Position numbers and translations under genes: made by a program
Notes under the pieces: generated by a model
Told to the model about the DNA's origin: nothing
The model's input: the letters and a program-made list of their open reading frames with translations, nothing else
Databases searched by the model: none
DNA from: DAOMOP01 sp035444405
GTDB lineage: Bacteria; Pseudomonadota; Gammaproteobacteria; Burkholderiales; Rhodocyclaceae
Direction of reading: 5' to 3'
Assembly (NCBI GenBank): GCA_035444405.1
Contig: DAOMOP010000140.1
Span: 1 to 11,000 of the forward strand
DNA: 11,000 nt
Part shown: positions 1 through 6,927 of the stretch, piece after piece
Position numbering within the stretch: position 1 is the first letter of the stretch
Layout: each line of letters begins with the position of its first letter

Positions 1-1
1 C

Positions 2-97
2 CGGCCGGCCTCGCGCTTCGTCGCCGAGTTCATCGGCCGCATGAACGTGCTGCCGATCGCCGGCGGCCGGCTGGCCGGCCTGCCGCTGGCCGCAACG
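2..97 (+). CDS. C-terminal segment of an ABC transporter ATPase (partial, reads into the next gene)
   Basis: The frame is open from the left edge and begins RPASRFVAEFIGRMNVLP. This resembles the segment just before the TOBE domain in ATPases of the PotA/FbpC class, where xFVAxFIGxxN is well conserved. These proteins bind and hydrolyse ATP on the cytoplasmic face of importers for polyamines, iron or similar substrates. Family resemblance fades after about AGGRLAGLPLA (near base 97). No stop codon follows: the frame passes directly into the NPCAA array at 149. The normal TOBE domain of roughly 80 or more residues is therefore absent. I read this as the 3' remnant of a truncated ATPase gene joined to a cytochrome gene by rearrangement, or as a cloning or assembly chimera. 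The Walker motifs lie outside the window, so the ATPase assignment rests on this short motif alone. Confidence 0.55.
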
Positions 98-967
98 CAC
101 GCAGCGTGTCGCCCCTGCGCACCGCGTAGCCGCGTTGCGCAGACGGCCAATCCGTGCGCGGCGAGGAATCCGTGCGCAGCACGGAACCCGTGTGCGGCGA
201 GGAATCCATGCGCAGCGAAGAATCCATGCGCAGCGAAGAATCCATGCGCAGCGAAGAATCCATGCGCAGCCAAGAATCCATGCGCGGCGAAGAATCCGTG
301 TGCAGCAAAAGATCCATGCGCAGCCAAGGACCCGTGCGCAGCGAAAGACCCCTGCGCCGCCAAGGCACTCACCCGCCCGGCGAATTACCGTCCGCATCAG
401 GCGCCGAAAGTCGAACTGCTCGCCGCCGGCCAGGCTCTGTTCTCCGACACCTCGCTGTCCACGAACAACATGGCCTGCTCGACCTGCCATGCCGGACAGA
501 TGGGCTACCAGGCCACCTTCGCGCAGCCCTATCCGCACGAGGTGCAGATGGCGACACAGATGTTCGGGCTCGATGAGATCCACCTCGACGAGATGGTGCA
601 GTTGTGCATGGTCGTGCCGATGGCCGCCAAGCCGCTGGCATGGGATTCGAAGGAGCTCGCGGCGCTCGTCGCGTACATGGAGGAGGAACAGAAACGCTTC
701 ATCGCGAAGGGCGGCAACCCCTGCGCGGCCAACCCCTGCGCGGCCAACCCCTGCGCGGCCAACCCCTGCGCGGCGAAGAACCCATGCGCGGCGAAGAACC
801 CGTGCGCAGCGAAGAACCCGTGCGCAGCGAAGAACCCATGCGCAGCGAAGAACCCGTGCGCAGCGAAGAACCCGTGCGCAGCGAAGAACCCATGCGCGGC
901 GAAGAATCCATGCGCGGCGAAGAACCCGTGCGCGGCGAAGAATCCATGTGCGGCGAAGCAGCGGTGA
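41..967 (+). CDS. Mono-haem c-type cytochrome flanked by two NPCAA(K/R) repeat arrays
   Basis: Taken from the ATG at 41 the product has 308 residues; the frame is in fact open to the left edge. Residues 37-108 are twelve hexapeptides (NPCAAR, NPCAAK, then DPCAAK). Residues 109-225 are a cytochrome c domain with the haem-attachment motif CSTCH (C146, C149, H150). A Met in VVPMAAKPL (M194) is a plausible sixth haem ligand. Residues 226-306 are fourteen more NPCAA or NPCAAK units, and the chain ends QR. A c-type cytochrome must mature in the periplasm and needs a signal peptide. The residues before the first array contain only a weak hydrophobic stretch (LAGLPLAATHA) and belong at least partly to the ABC-ATPase frame, so the native N-terminus is probably lost. 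There is no good Shine-Dalgarno sequence before 41. An electron-transfer role is inferred from the haem motif; the arrays, with 26 cysteines, may bind metal or form disulfides. The haem domain is secure; start and integrity are not. Confidence 0.75.
   Translation: MNVLPIAGGRLAGLPLAATHAACRPCAPRSRVAQTANPCAARNPCAARNPCAARNPCAAKNPCAAKNPCAAKNPCAAKNPCAAKNPCAAKDPCAAKDPCAAKDPCAAKALTRPANYRPHQAPKVELLAAGQALFSDTSLSTNNMACSTCHAGQMGYQATFAQPYPHEVQMATQMFGLDEIHLDEMVQLCMVVPMAAKPLAWDSKELAALVAYMEEEQKRFIAKGGNPCAANPCAANPCAANPCAAKNPCAAKNPCAAKNPCAAKNPCAAKNPCAAKNPCAAKNPCAAKNPCAAKNPCAAKNPCAAKQR
149..364 (+). repeat. Tandem array 1: twelve 18-base units encoding (N/D)PCAA(R/K)
   Basis: Twelve contiguous 18-base units encode NPCAAR three times, NPCAAK six times and DPCAAK three times. 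Units differ mainly at silent positions (aatccatgc, aatccgtgc, gacccgtgc), so the protein repeat is better conserved than the DNA. That suggests selection on the hexapeptide, not only recent slippage. The identical 18-base units at 203-256 point to some local duplication. The array lies N-terminal to the haem domain. Confidence 0.95.
716..958 (+). repeat. Tandem array 2: three 15-base and eleven 18-base units encoding NPCAA(K)
   Basis: The array starts with three identical 15-base units (aacccctgcgcggcc, NPCAA without Lys) and continues with eleven 18-base NPCAAK units to the C-terminus. Within it, units 797-850 and 851-904 form a 54-base higher-order repeat (two units with ccg, one with cca) differing at one base. 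Copies here are more alike than in array 1, as expected for a more recent expansion. Like array 1 it has few stops in other frames, which produces spurious long ORFs on both strands. Confidence 0.95.
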
Positions 968-1746
968 TCGGTGCATCGGCCTTGGGCAGCGTCGGCTCGG
1001 TGCAGACGGGCGTGCGACCCGCGCTGCCCGAGCTGCGCGACTTCCTGCCCGCGCCATTCGACCTCGATCCGGCAACCCGTCGCGCCCTGCTCGCGGCGGG
1101 CCGCGAGGTGCGCGAATGTCGGCGGGTGCTCGTCAAGGCGGGGCTGAACGTGGTCGGCGAGGTGTTGCGCGGCCAGGGGCAGTTCGTCGAGATGGAGCAC
1201 TACCCGCGCGACGACGTCTTCGACGCCGACACTGCATCGCAGTATTACTATCACGCGCACCGCGGCGAGGTCGAGCACGGCCACTTTCATACCTTCGTGC
1301 GCGCCGGGGCCTTTCCGGAGACGATGCATCCGCTCGAGTGGCCGCTCGCGAGCCGCCCGTGGCCGGCCGGCAAGGATGCGATCTGCCATCTGGTCGCGAT
1401 CTCGATGGACGCCTGGGGCGAACCGACCGGGCTGTTCGCGACCAACCGCTGGGTGACCGGCGAGACTTGGCATCGCTGTGACGACGTGATTGGCGTGCTC
1501 GACCGCTTCGCGATCGACCACGCGTGGCCGTCGTGGCCTGTCAATCGCTGGCTCGGCGCGATGCTGCGGCTGTACCGACCGTGGATCGAGGGACTGCTGC
1601 GCCATCGCGACGCGGTGCTGATGGCGTGGATGGACGCACACCCCGGCACCGATGTGTTCGAAGACCGCGCACTGGAGATCACCGGCTATCTGCCCATTTC
1701 GGTCGACGAAACCCTGACGGCGCTTGGGGCGATCGCCCCGGCGTGA
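964..1746 (+). CDS. Uncharacterised His-rich protein (DUF6969-like), translationally coupled to the cytochrome
   Basis: From GTG at 964 the product has 260 residues. The start overlaps the cytochrome stop as GTGA, a typical coupling arrangement. An ATG at 946 in the same frame would add six residues but lies in the repeat array. The frame stays open further upstream only because the array lacks stops in this frame. The protein has no evident signal peptide or membrane segment. Its middle is rich in aromatic and histidine residues: QYYYHAHR (93-100) then EHGHFHTF (104-111), followed by HLVAISMD (142-149), NRWVTGETW (161-169) and RPSWPVNRW-like HAWPSWPVNRW (186-196). From memory this pattern matches the uncharacterised family named DUF6969; that label needs a profile search. 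Clustered histidines (97, 99, 105, 107, 109) suggest metal binding, which is inference. I do not recognise a function. Overlap with the cytochrome gene hints at a shared process. Confidence 0.8.
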   Translation: MIGASALGSVGSVQTGVRPALPELRDFLPAPFDLDPATRRALLAAGREVRECRRVLVKAGLNVVGEVLRGQGQFVEMEHYPRDDVFDADTASQYYYHAHRGEVEHGHFHTFVRAGAFPETMHPLEWPLASRPWPAGKDAICHLVAISMDAWGEPTGLFATNRWVTGETWHRCDDVIGVLDRFAIDHAWPSWPVNRWLGAMLRLYRPWIEGLLRHRDAVLMAWMDAHPGTDVFEDRALEITGYLPISVDETLTALGAIAPA

Positions 1747-1751
1747 AGCCG

Positions 1752-1767
1752 GCCGCGCCACCGCGGC
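1752..1767 (+). terminator. GC hairpin just after the His-rich gene; weak terminator or attenuator candidate
   Basis: GCCGCG-CCAC-CGCGGC forms a perfect 6-bp stem with a four-base loop, starting six bases after the stop at 1746. No T-run follows, and chance hairpins are common at this G+C content. It sits in the 104-base gap before the HD-GYP gene, which otherwise shows only that gene's ribosome-binding site. It could separate transcription of the two genes. Confidence 0.25.
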
Positions 1768-1850
1768 GACGGCCTGCAGCGCGCACCTCGACGGCGCCGG
1801 TGTAAGGATCGCCGCTTGCAGCACGACGGAATCGCAAGGAGAATTCCGTC

Positions 1851-2786
1851 ATGAGCGTGCGCGCCTTCCTCGCCCGGCTTGCCGGCCGCCAGCCGATCCC
1901 CGCCCCGCAGCACCGCGACCTCGTCGCGAGCCTGCTGGTGATGGCGTGGATGGTCGAGGCGCGCGATCCATACACCGGCGGCCACCTGTGGCGCGTGTCG
2001 CGCTACGCGGAACTGCTCGCCGAGGCGCTCGGCTGGCCGCCCGCCGACATCGCGCGGGTGGCGATCGGCGGCTTCCTGCACGATCTCGGCAAGATCGGCA
2101 TCCCGGACGCGATCCTGACCAAGCGCGACCGGCTCGACGATGACGAGTACGAGGTGATCCGCACCCACCCGGACATCGGCGCCCGCCTGCTGGCCGGTCA
2201 CCCGCTCGCCGCACTGGTATGCGACGCGGTGCTGTTCCACCATGAGCGGCCCGACGGCAAAGGCTATCCACGTGGACGCAGCGGGCCGGCGATCCCCGCC
2301 GATGCGCGTCTGGTCGCCATCTGCGACGCGTTCGATGCCATGACGAGCACTCGACCTTATCGGGCAGGCATGGCGATCGACACCGCGCTGGGCATCGTCC
2401 GCGCAAATCTCGGCACGCAGTTCGACACGGAGCTCGGCGCGGCCTTCCTGTCGCTCGAGGGCCTCGGCGTGCTCGAGCACGTTGCCGGCCACAGCGACGA
2501 CGGCATTCCGCTGCAGACGTGCATGATGTGCGGGCCGACACTGGTGCTGACCCGCGAACATCGCCCCGGCGACCGCGTATATTGCCGCTCGTGCGGCGGT
2601 GAGTATGTGGTGCGGGCCGACGTCGATCAGCCCATGGCGGTCGAGGCCACTGGCCGGCAGGGCGACGCGGTGGCTCGCGAGCCGCAGGCCGACCTCGCTC
2701 TGATCGGACGCATCGTGCGCGATACCGCGGGCCGGGTGCCGCTCGAGCAGATGCTCGCCAGCGTGCCGAACGGCACTCGCGCATGA
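1851..2786 (+). CDS. HD-GYP domain cyclic-di-GMP phosphodiesterase with C-terminal zinc-ribbon-like knuckle
   Basis: The product has 311 residues. The start is well supported by AAGGAG at 1836-1841, nine bases upstream of the ATG. Residues about 20-215 form an HD-GYP domain: HDLGKIGIPDAIL (77-89, with the HD pair H77/D78), HHERPDGKGYP (130-140, the GYP signature) and CDAFDAMTSTRPY (158-170). All usual metal-ligand residues appear present, so an active enzyme linearising c-di-GMP is likely. No receiver, PAS or membrane sensor precedes the domain. After it come two CxxC pairs (C224/C227 and C245/C248) separated by 17 residues, as in a zinc ribbon, then a tail to residue 311. The enzyme should act in the cytoplasm on biofilm or motility control; a chemotaxis operon lies further right in the window. 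The role of the knuckle (metal or redox sensing, or protein contact) is inferred. Confidence 0.92.
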   Translation: MSVRAFLARLAGRQPIPAPQHRDLVASLLVMAWMVEARDPYTGGHLWRVSRYAELLAEALGWPPADIARVAIGGFLHDLGKIGIPDAILTKRDRLDDDEYEVIRTHPDIGARLLAGHPLAALVCDAVLFHHERPDGKGYPRGRSGPAIPADARLVAICDAFDAMTSTRPYRAGMAIDTALGIVRANLGTQFDTELGAAFLSLEGLGVLEHVAGHSDDGIPLQTCMMCGPTLVLTREHRPGDRVYCRSCGGEYVVRADVDQPMAVEATGRQGDAVAREPQADLALIGRIVRDTAGRVPLEQMLASVPNGTRA

Positions 2787-2864
2787 GACCATGACCAAGG
2801 CGGACGTGCGAAGATGCGCGGTGGCGGCCATCGCGCAACGAGGTCCATGAGGAGACGACACGGC

Positions 2865-3494
2865 ATGAACGACAACGCGGACGAGGTTCGTGCAACCGGC
2901 ATCCAGTGGGACGATCCGTCGATCGCCGTGATCCGGCGCGACATGCTGCGCTTCGCGCAAATGCAGCTGCGCGACGCCGGTGCGGCCGAGGACATGGTGC
3001 AGGAGGCCCTGATCGCGGCGATGAACAACGCATCGGGGTTTGCCGGGCGCGCAACGCTGAAGACCTGGATGTTCGCGATCCTGCGCAACAAGATCGTCGA
3101 CCACATCCGAAAGTCCTCGCGCGAAGTGTGCTTTACCGACCTGTCCGACGGCACGGACGAAGGCGACGCCAGGCTCGACGCCATGTTCAACCGCACCGTC
3201 ATGGGGACGCCGGGCATGTGGAATCTCGACGACATGCCGGCGACGTGGTCCGACCCGGACGCCGCCTTGTCGCAGAAGCAGTTCTGGGCGGTGTTCGACG
3301 CCTGCGTGAACCACCTGCCCGAGCGCGTCGCCCGCGTCTACATGATGCGCGAGTTCCTCGACCTCGACACGGCCGAGATTTGCACACAGCTCGGCATCTC
3401 GACGAACAACTGCTGGGTGATCCTGCACCGCGCCCGCATGGGCCTGCGCGAATGCCTCGAGGATCACTGGTTCAAGGGGGAAGCCAGAGCATGA
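2865..3494 (+). CDS. ECF-type sigma-70 family RNA polymerase sigma factor
   Basis: I chose the ATG at 2865 (209 residues) because AGGAG lies ten bases upstream; an in-frame ATG at 2814 would add 17 residues of basic, non-conserved sequence. Region 2 spans about residues 22-85: DMLRFAQMQLRDAGAAED and MVQEALIAAM, then the region 2.3-2.4 stretch TLKTWMFAILRNKIVDHIRK. Region 4 spans about 140-205: LPERVARVYMMREFLDLDTA, then EICTQLGISTNNCWVILHRA as the promoter -35 helix-turn-helix. Regions 1.1 and 3 are missing, as in ECF sigma factors. The linker (about 86-138) is long and carries WNLDDMPATWSDPD. It should direct RNA polymerase to a specific stress or envelope regulon. The stop overlaps the next start as ATGA, so it is coupled to its anti-sigma partner. 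It lies 78 bases after the HD-GYP gene and may share its transcript. Confidence 0.93.
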   Translation: MNDNADEVRATGIQWDDPSIAVIRRDMLRFAQMQLRDAGAAEDMVQEALIAAMNNASGFAGRATLKTWMFAILRNKIVDHIRKSSREVCFTDLSDGTDEGDARLDAMFNRTVMGTPGMWNLDDMPATWSDPDAALSQKQFWAVFDACVNHLPERVARVYMMREFLDLDTAEICTQLGISTNNCWVILHRARMGLRECLEDHWFKGEARA

Positions 3495-3679
3495 TGAGCT
3501 GCAAGGAAGCGACCCGGCTGATGTCCGAGGAGCAGGACCGCAACTTGAGCGCGCGCGAGCGCATCACGCTGCGCTTTCACACGATCATGTGCATCGGCTG
3601 CACGAACTACCGCAAGCACATGGCGTTTCTGCGCCGCGCCGCGCAACGCTTCCGCGACGGTTTCCCGAGCAGCGAATAG
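3491..3679 (+). CDS. Small zinc-finger anti-sigma factor (ZAS/zf-HC2 type)
   Basis: This is a 62-residue soluble protein starting MMSCKEATRLMSEE. It carries C4, then H30-x3-C34-x2-C37 (HTIMCIGC), the arrangement of ZAS-family anti-sigma factors. In that family zinc is held by these residues, and in some members their oxidation releases the sigma factor. The gene overlaps the sigma gene by four bases (ATGA at 3491-3494); a second ATG at 3494 is also possible. There is no transmembrane segment or periplasmic sensor, unlike many anti-sigma factors, so sensing would be cytoplasmic. A Lys/Arg-rich C-terminus (RKHMAFLRRAAQRFR) follows the zinc site. Pairing with the upstream sigma is strongly implied by position and motif; a redox or metal signal is inference. 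Confidence 0.85.
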   Translation: MMSCKEATRLMSEEQDRNLSARERITLRFHTIMCIGCTNYRKHMAFLRRAAQRFRDGFPSSE

Positions 3680-3743
3680 CCTTGCAGCGTCGCCTTCGCG
3701 CGGCGTTGCGAAGCCTCCCGCGCTTCGCCGGCGCGGTCTCGCA

Positions 3744-3775
3744 CGTTGCCCCCACGCCGCCGTGCCGGGGCAACG
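3744..3775. terminator. Strong hairpin between convergent genes, probable bidirectional terminator
   Basis: CGTTGCCCC (3744-3752) pairs perfectly with GGGGCAACG (3767-3775), a 9-bp stem. Inside it CACG/CGTG (3753-3756 and 3761-3764) adds a second short stem with a CCGC loop. It lies between the anti-sigma stop (3679) and the end of the leftward helicase gene (3800), the expected site for a shared terminator. No clear T-run is present. Two smaller inverted repeats precede it (3694-3713 and 3718-3736). Confidence 0.55.
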
Positions 3776-3799
3776 GCATGGGGCCTCGGCGGCGGCGCC

Positions 3800-6700
3800 T
3801 CAACCGACGAACGGCCCGGCCTCCTCGTATACGCCGCGCAGCAAGGCCTCCGGAAGCGACGGCGCCTGTGCGAGACCGACCGCGCGCTGCACGAGCGCGG
3901 CCTGCTGTGCGTCGAGCAAGCCGCGCGGGACGGCTTCGCCGTAAAGCCACACGGCCGCATCGGCCGGCGCCGGCGAGGCGTCCAAACCGGCGCGGGCCGC
4001 CGCAGCCGCGAGCAGCGCCGAGACCAGCAGCTCCATGGCCGGGCCGGAACAGCCTTGCTCGAGCAGCAGCCCCGCGGCTCGCAGCTTGTCGCGCGCCTGC
4101 CCGGCCAGGCGCGCGCCAGGCACCTCCCGGTCTTCGGCGTTTTTCGCATACAGGCTGCGCGCCTCGCCCAGCGGCGACGCGGCGCCGAGGCGCTGCACGC
4201 CGGCGAGCGTGCGCGGGTCGATGACGGCCACCGGGACCTCGTCGGACAAGGCCTTCGCCGCGTCGTCCGCGGCCGCGTCAACCTGGTCGAGCACGACCAG
4301 CAGCCCGCCCCCGGCGCCGAGCACCCGCTCGATGCGCGACCCGAAGGCGCCCTGAATGCGTTCGATCGTCCGTTGCAGCTGCAGCTCGATCGCGGCACTG
4401 CGATCGTCCGGCGCTCCGGCCGCCTGCGCCGCGAGGGCCGCGCCGGACTCGAGGGCCGCCGTGGCCGCCGCGTCGGCGGCGGCGCCCTCCAGCGCCTGTG
4501 CCTCGACCTCCAACACATCCGCGACCTCGGCTGCGCCGGCCTCGTCCGCGCCCGCCGGCTCGGTGGCGAGATCTTCGACCAGCGTCTCGAGCAGCTTGCG
4601 CGAAACGCCGACGACCTCGCCTTGCGCCTCGGGGTCGACGACGTTGTCGAACAGCTCGCGCTTGCCGCCGACGAGCGCGAGCACGCGCTGCTCGTAGCTG
4701 TCGGCGGCGACCATCAGGATGCTCTGCACATGGGCCTTCTGGCCGAGGCGATGGACGCGCGCGATGCGCTGCTCGAGCACCGCCGGGTTCCACGGCACGT
4801 CGAGGTTCACCATCACCGACGCGTTCTGCAGGTTCAGGCCCGAGCCGCCGGCGTCGGTCGAGATGAACACCTGCACCGCATCGTCGTCGCGGAAGCGCTC
4901 GATCAGCTCGCCGCGCCGCGCGGTCGGCACGCCGCCGTGCAGGCGCACGCAGCCAAGCCCGATCGCCCGCAGGCGCCGCTCGGCGAGCTCGGTCATGCGC
5001 TGCCACTGCGAGAACACCACCGCCTTCAGCCCGCCCTGCACGCACAGCTCGTCGAGCAGCGCCGCGAGCTCGTCGAGCTTGGGCGAGTCGGTACTTTCCT
5101 TGTCGATCAGCCCGACCGCGTCGCAGGCCATGCGCGCCTGCTGCAAGGCCGCCATCAGCCGGTTCTGCTCGCCCGGCGTGAGCGGGCGGCGGCGTGCGAC
5201 GTTGGCGATGCGGCTCGCGGTGGCCAGCGCGGCGTCGTGCAGGTCGCGCTGCGCCTGCGTCATCGGCACGTCGAGGCGCTGCTCGATGCGTTCGGGCAGC
5301 TGGTCGCGCACCAGGCGGCGGTCGCGCCGCAGCATCAGCGGCGCGAGCCGGCGGCGCAGCTCGGACAGGTTGCGGTAGCCGAGCACCTTGCCGCGCTCGT
5401 CGGTGACGTGGAAATCGGCGAGATAGCGCCACAGCGGCCCGAGCGCGCGCTGATCGACGACCTGCATCAGGCTGTACAAATCCTCGAGGCGGTTCTCGAG
5501 CGGCGTGCCGGACAGCACGAAGGCATAGCGTGAGGCGACGTGCTTGACCGCCGCGGCGAGCTTGGTGCGCCAGTTCTTGATGCGCTGCGCCTCATCGAGG
5601 ATCAGCAGATCGGGCGCGAGCGCGCCGTTGATCTCGTCGAGATCGCGCAGCACCAGCTCATAATTGACGATGTAGAAGCCGCGGCCGCGCCGGTACTGCG
5701 GATGGCGCGCCTGCGCGGGGCCCTGCACGACCTGGGCGTCGAGCCCGGTGAAGCGCTCGATCTCGCGCGCCCACTGCTGCTTGAGCGAGGCCGGGCAGAC
5801 GATCAGCACGCGCTCGGCGCCCGCCTCACGGTGCAGCCATACCGCGGCCGCGATCGCCTGCAGCGTCTTGCCCAGCCCCATGTCGTCGGCGAGCAGCGCG
5901 CGGCCGTTGCCGGCCAGAAAGCCCACGCCTTCCGTCTGATACGGATACAGCCGCGCGCGCACGCCCGGCAGCTGCCCGCCCGCGGCACCGATGCGCGCGC
6001 GGATCTCGGCGGCGCGGGCGCGGCGCCCGTCGGCGGCGGCGAGATAGCGCGCGTGCGCGACAGCGTCGGCGCCGACGTGGATGTCGCCGCGCCCGTCGAG
6101 CCGGTCGGCGAGACGAAAGAAGTCGTCGGGCAGCCGCCCGCGGAACCGCCCCGCCGCGTCGAAGGCCTGCTCGAGCTCCCCATGCAGATCCTGCGCCACC
6201 GCACCGCCGCGGTGCACGCGGATGCACGGCGCCTCATCGAACTCCCAGTCGAGGTAAATGTACGGCACCGGCGCGGAGCGCGTCTTGAGCCGTTCGAAAT
6301 CGCGGCGCTGGGCGATGCGGTGCAGCACCGCCTCGATGTGCTTGCAGGTGCCGAGCTGGTTGACCGCGAAATCCGGGCAGTTGCAGTAGTTCGCGCGCCG
6401 CGTGAGCGAGCGGATATGCACGGTGTAGTCGCGCGGGTAGTGCGACGCCTTGCTGATCGTGCGCGCCTGCCAGGTGCCGAACCACGGCTCGCCGTCGAGC
6501 TTGCGCACACGCACCTCGGTGCGGCCGCGCTCGCGGCGCTCGGCGATCGCGCTCTCCTCGGCACCGGACAGACCCGCCTCGGTTTCAAGCACCGCCGCGT
6601 ACGCGTACAGCGCCGCAACGGCATGGCGGCACAGGCCGGCGCCGTCCTGGCACGGGCAATCGACCACCGGAAAGTCCGCGTCGTTCAGTCCGATCGACAG

Positions 6701-6892
6701 CGACAGCAGCTCGCCGCTCGGCGCGTCCTCGTCCTCGGCGAACAGCAGGTCGCCCTCACGCCCGACGTCGGTGACGCGCCTGTCCTTGAAGTCGTCGAGG
6801 CCGTCGCGCACGAGCGCCTCGTCGGCGAGCTGGTGCAGGCGGTCGGTGCCGATCAGAAACGGATCGTGGACGGCAGCGGCTTGATCGGGCAT
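3800..6892 (-). CDS. SNF2-family DNA helicase/translocase with two SWIM zinc-binding motifs
   Basis: The product has 1030 residues from ATG at 6892; no good ribosome-binding site is visible before it. Two SWIM-type CxCx(n)CxH motifs lie N-terminally: CPCQDGAGLCRH (C79, C81, C88, H90) and CNCPDFAVNQLGTCKH (C170, C172, C183, H185). The ATPase core follows: DMGLGKT Walker A (337-343), DEAQ box (433-436), SGTPLENRLEDLYSLM motif III (461-476), STDAGGSGLNLQ motif V (678-689) and QRIARVHRLGQ motif VI (708-718). All motifs look intact. Residues about 775-1030 are an Ala-rich linker and an unidentified C-terminal domain. SNF2 proteins use ATP to translocate on double-stranded DNA and remodel bound proteins; bacterial SWIM-containing members have no settled role, and some SNF2 proteins belong to defence systems. 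It is divergent from a broken ATPase-nuclease gene, but I see no proof the two act together. Confidence 0.95.
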   Translation of the reverse strand: MPDQAAAVHDPFLIGTDRLHQLADEALVRDGLDDFKDRRVTDVGREGDLLFAEDEDAPSGELLSLSIGLNDADFPVVDCPCQDGAGLCRHAVAALYAYAAVLETEAGLSGAEESAIAERRERGRTEVRVRKLDGEPWFGTWQARTISKASHYPRDYTVHIRSLTRRANYCNCPDFAVNQLGTCKHIEAVLHRIAQRRDFERLKTRSAPVPYIYLDWEFDEAPCIRVHRGGAVAQDLHGELEQAFDAAGRFRGRLPDDFFRLADRLDGRGDIHVGADAVAHARYLAAADGRRARAAEIRARIGAAGGQLPGVRARLYPYQTEGVGFLAGNGRALLADDMGLGKTLQAIAAAVWLHREAGAERVLIVCPASLKQQWAREIERFTGLDAQVVQGPAQARHPQYRRGRGFYIVNYELVLRDLDEINGALAPDLLILDEAQRIKNWRTKLAAAVKHVASRYAFVLSGTPLENRLEDLYSLMQVVDQRALGPLWRYLADFHVTDERGKVLGYRNLSELRRRLAPLMLRRDRRLVRDQLPERIEQRLDVPMTQAQRDLHDAALATASRIANVARRRPLTPGEQNRLMAALQQARMACDAVGLIDKESTDSPKLDELAALLDELCVQGGLKAVVFSQWQRMTELAERRLRAIGLGCVRLHGGVPTARRGELIERFRDDDAVQVFISTDAGGSGLNLQNASVMVNLDVPWNPAVLEQRIARVHRLGQKAHVQSILMVAADSYEQRVLALVGGKRELFDNVVDPEAQGEVVGVSRKLLETLVEDLATEPAGADEAGAAEVADVLEVEAQALEGAAADAAATAALESGAALAAQAAGAPDDRSAAIELQLQRTIERIQGAFGSRIERVLGAGGGLLVVLDQVDAAADDAAKALSDEVPVAVIDPRTLAGVQRLGAASPLGEARSLYAKNAEDREVPGARLAGQARDKLRAAGLLLEQGCSGPAMELLVSALLAAAAARAGLDASPAPADAAVWLYGEAVPRGLLDAQQAALVQRAVGLAQAPSLPEALLRGVYEEAGPFVG

Positions 6893-6927
6893 CGGGCGGC
6901 TCGCGGGGGATCGGGAACGGGATCACT

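Noticed and set aside
149..958. CRISPR-like tandem repeats
   Set aside because: Units are 15-18 bases, contiguous, without spacers, and encode a continuous hexapeptide; they are protein-coding repeats.
529..1824. Long - strand open frame encoding FFAAHG repeats, and long + frames with EEPMRS or RTRAQR repeats
   Set aside because: They arise because the repeat arrays lack stops in several frames. The cytochrome and His-rich frames carry recognisable domains; these do not.
1619..1951. Shared string GATGGCGTGGATGG in the His-rich gene and the HD-GYP gene
   Set aside because: A single 14-base match encoding MAWM in both; flanks differ, so coincidence is more likely than a functional repeat.
1686..3467. 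593-residue - strand open frame
   Set aside because: It runs antisense through the HD-GYP and sigma genes, whose motifs are unmistakable; typical shadow in G+C-rich DNA.
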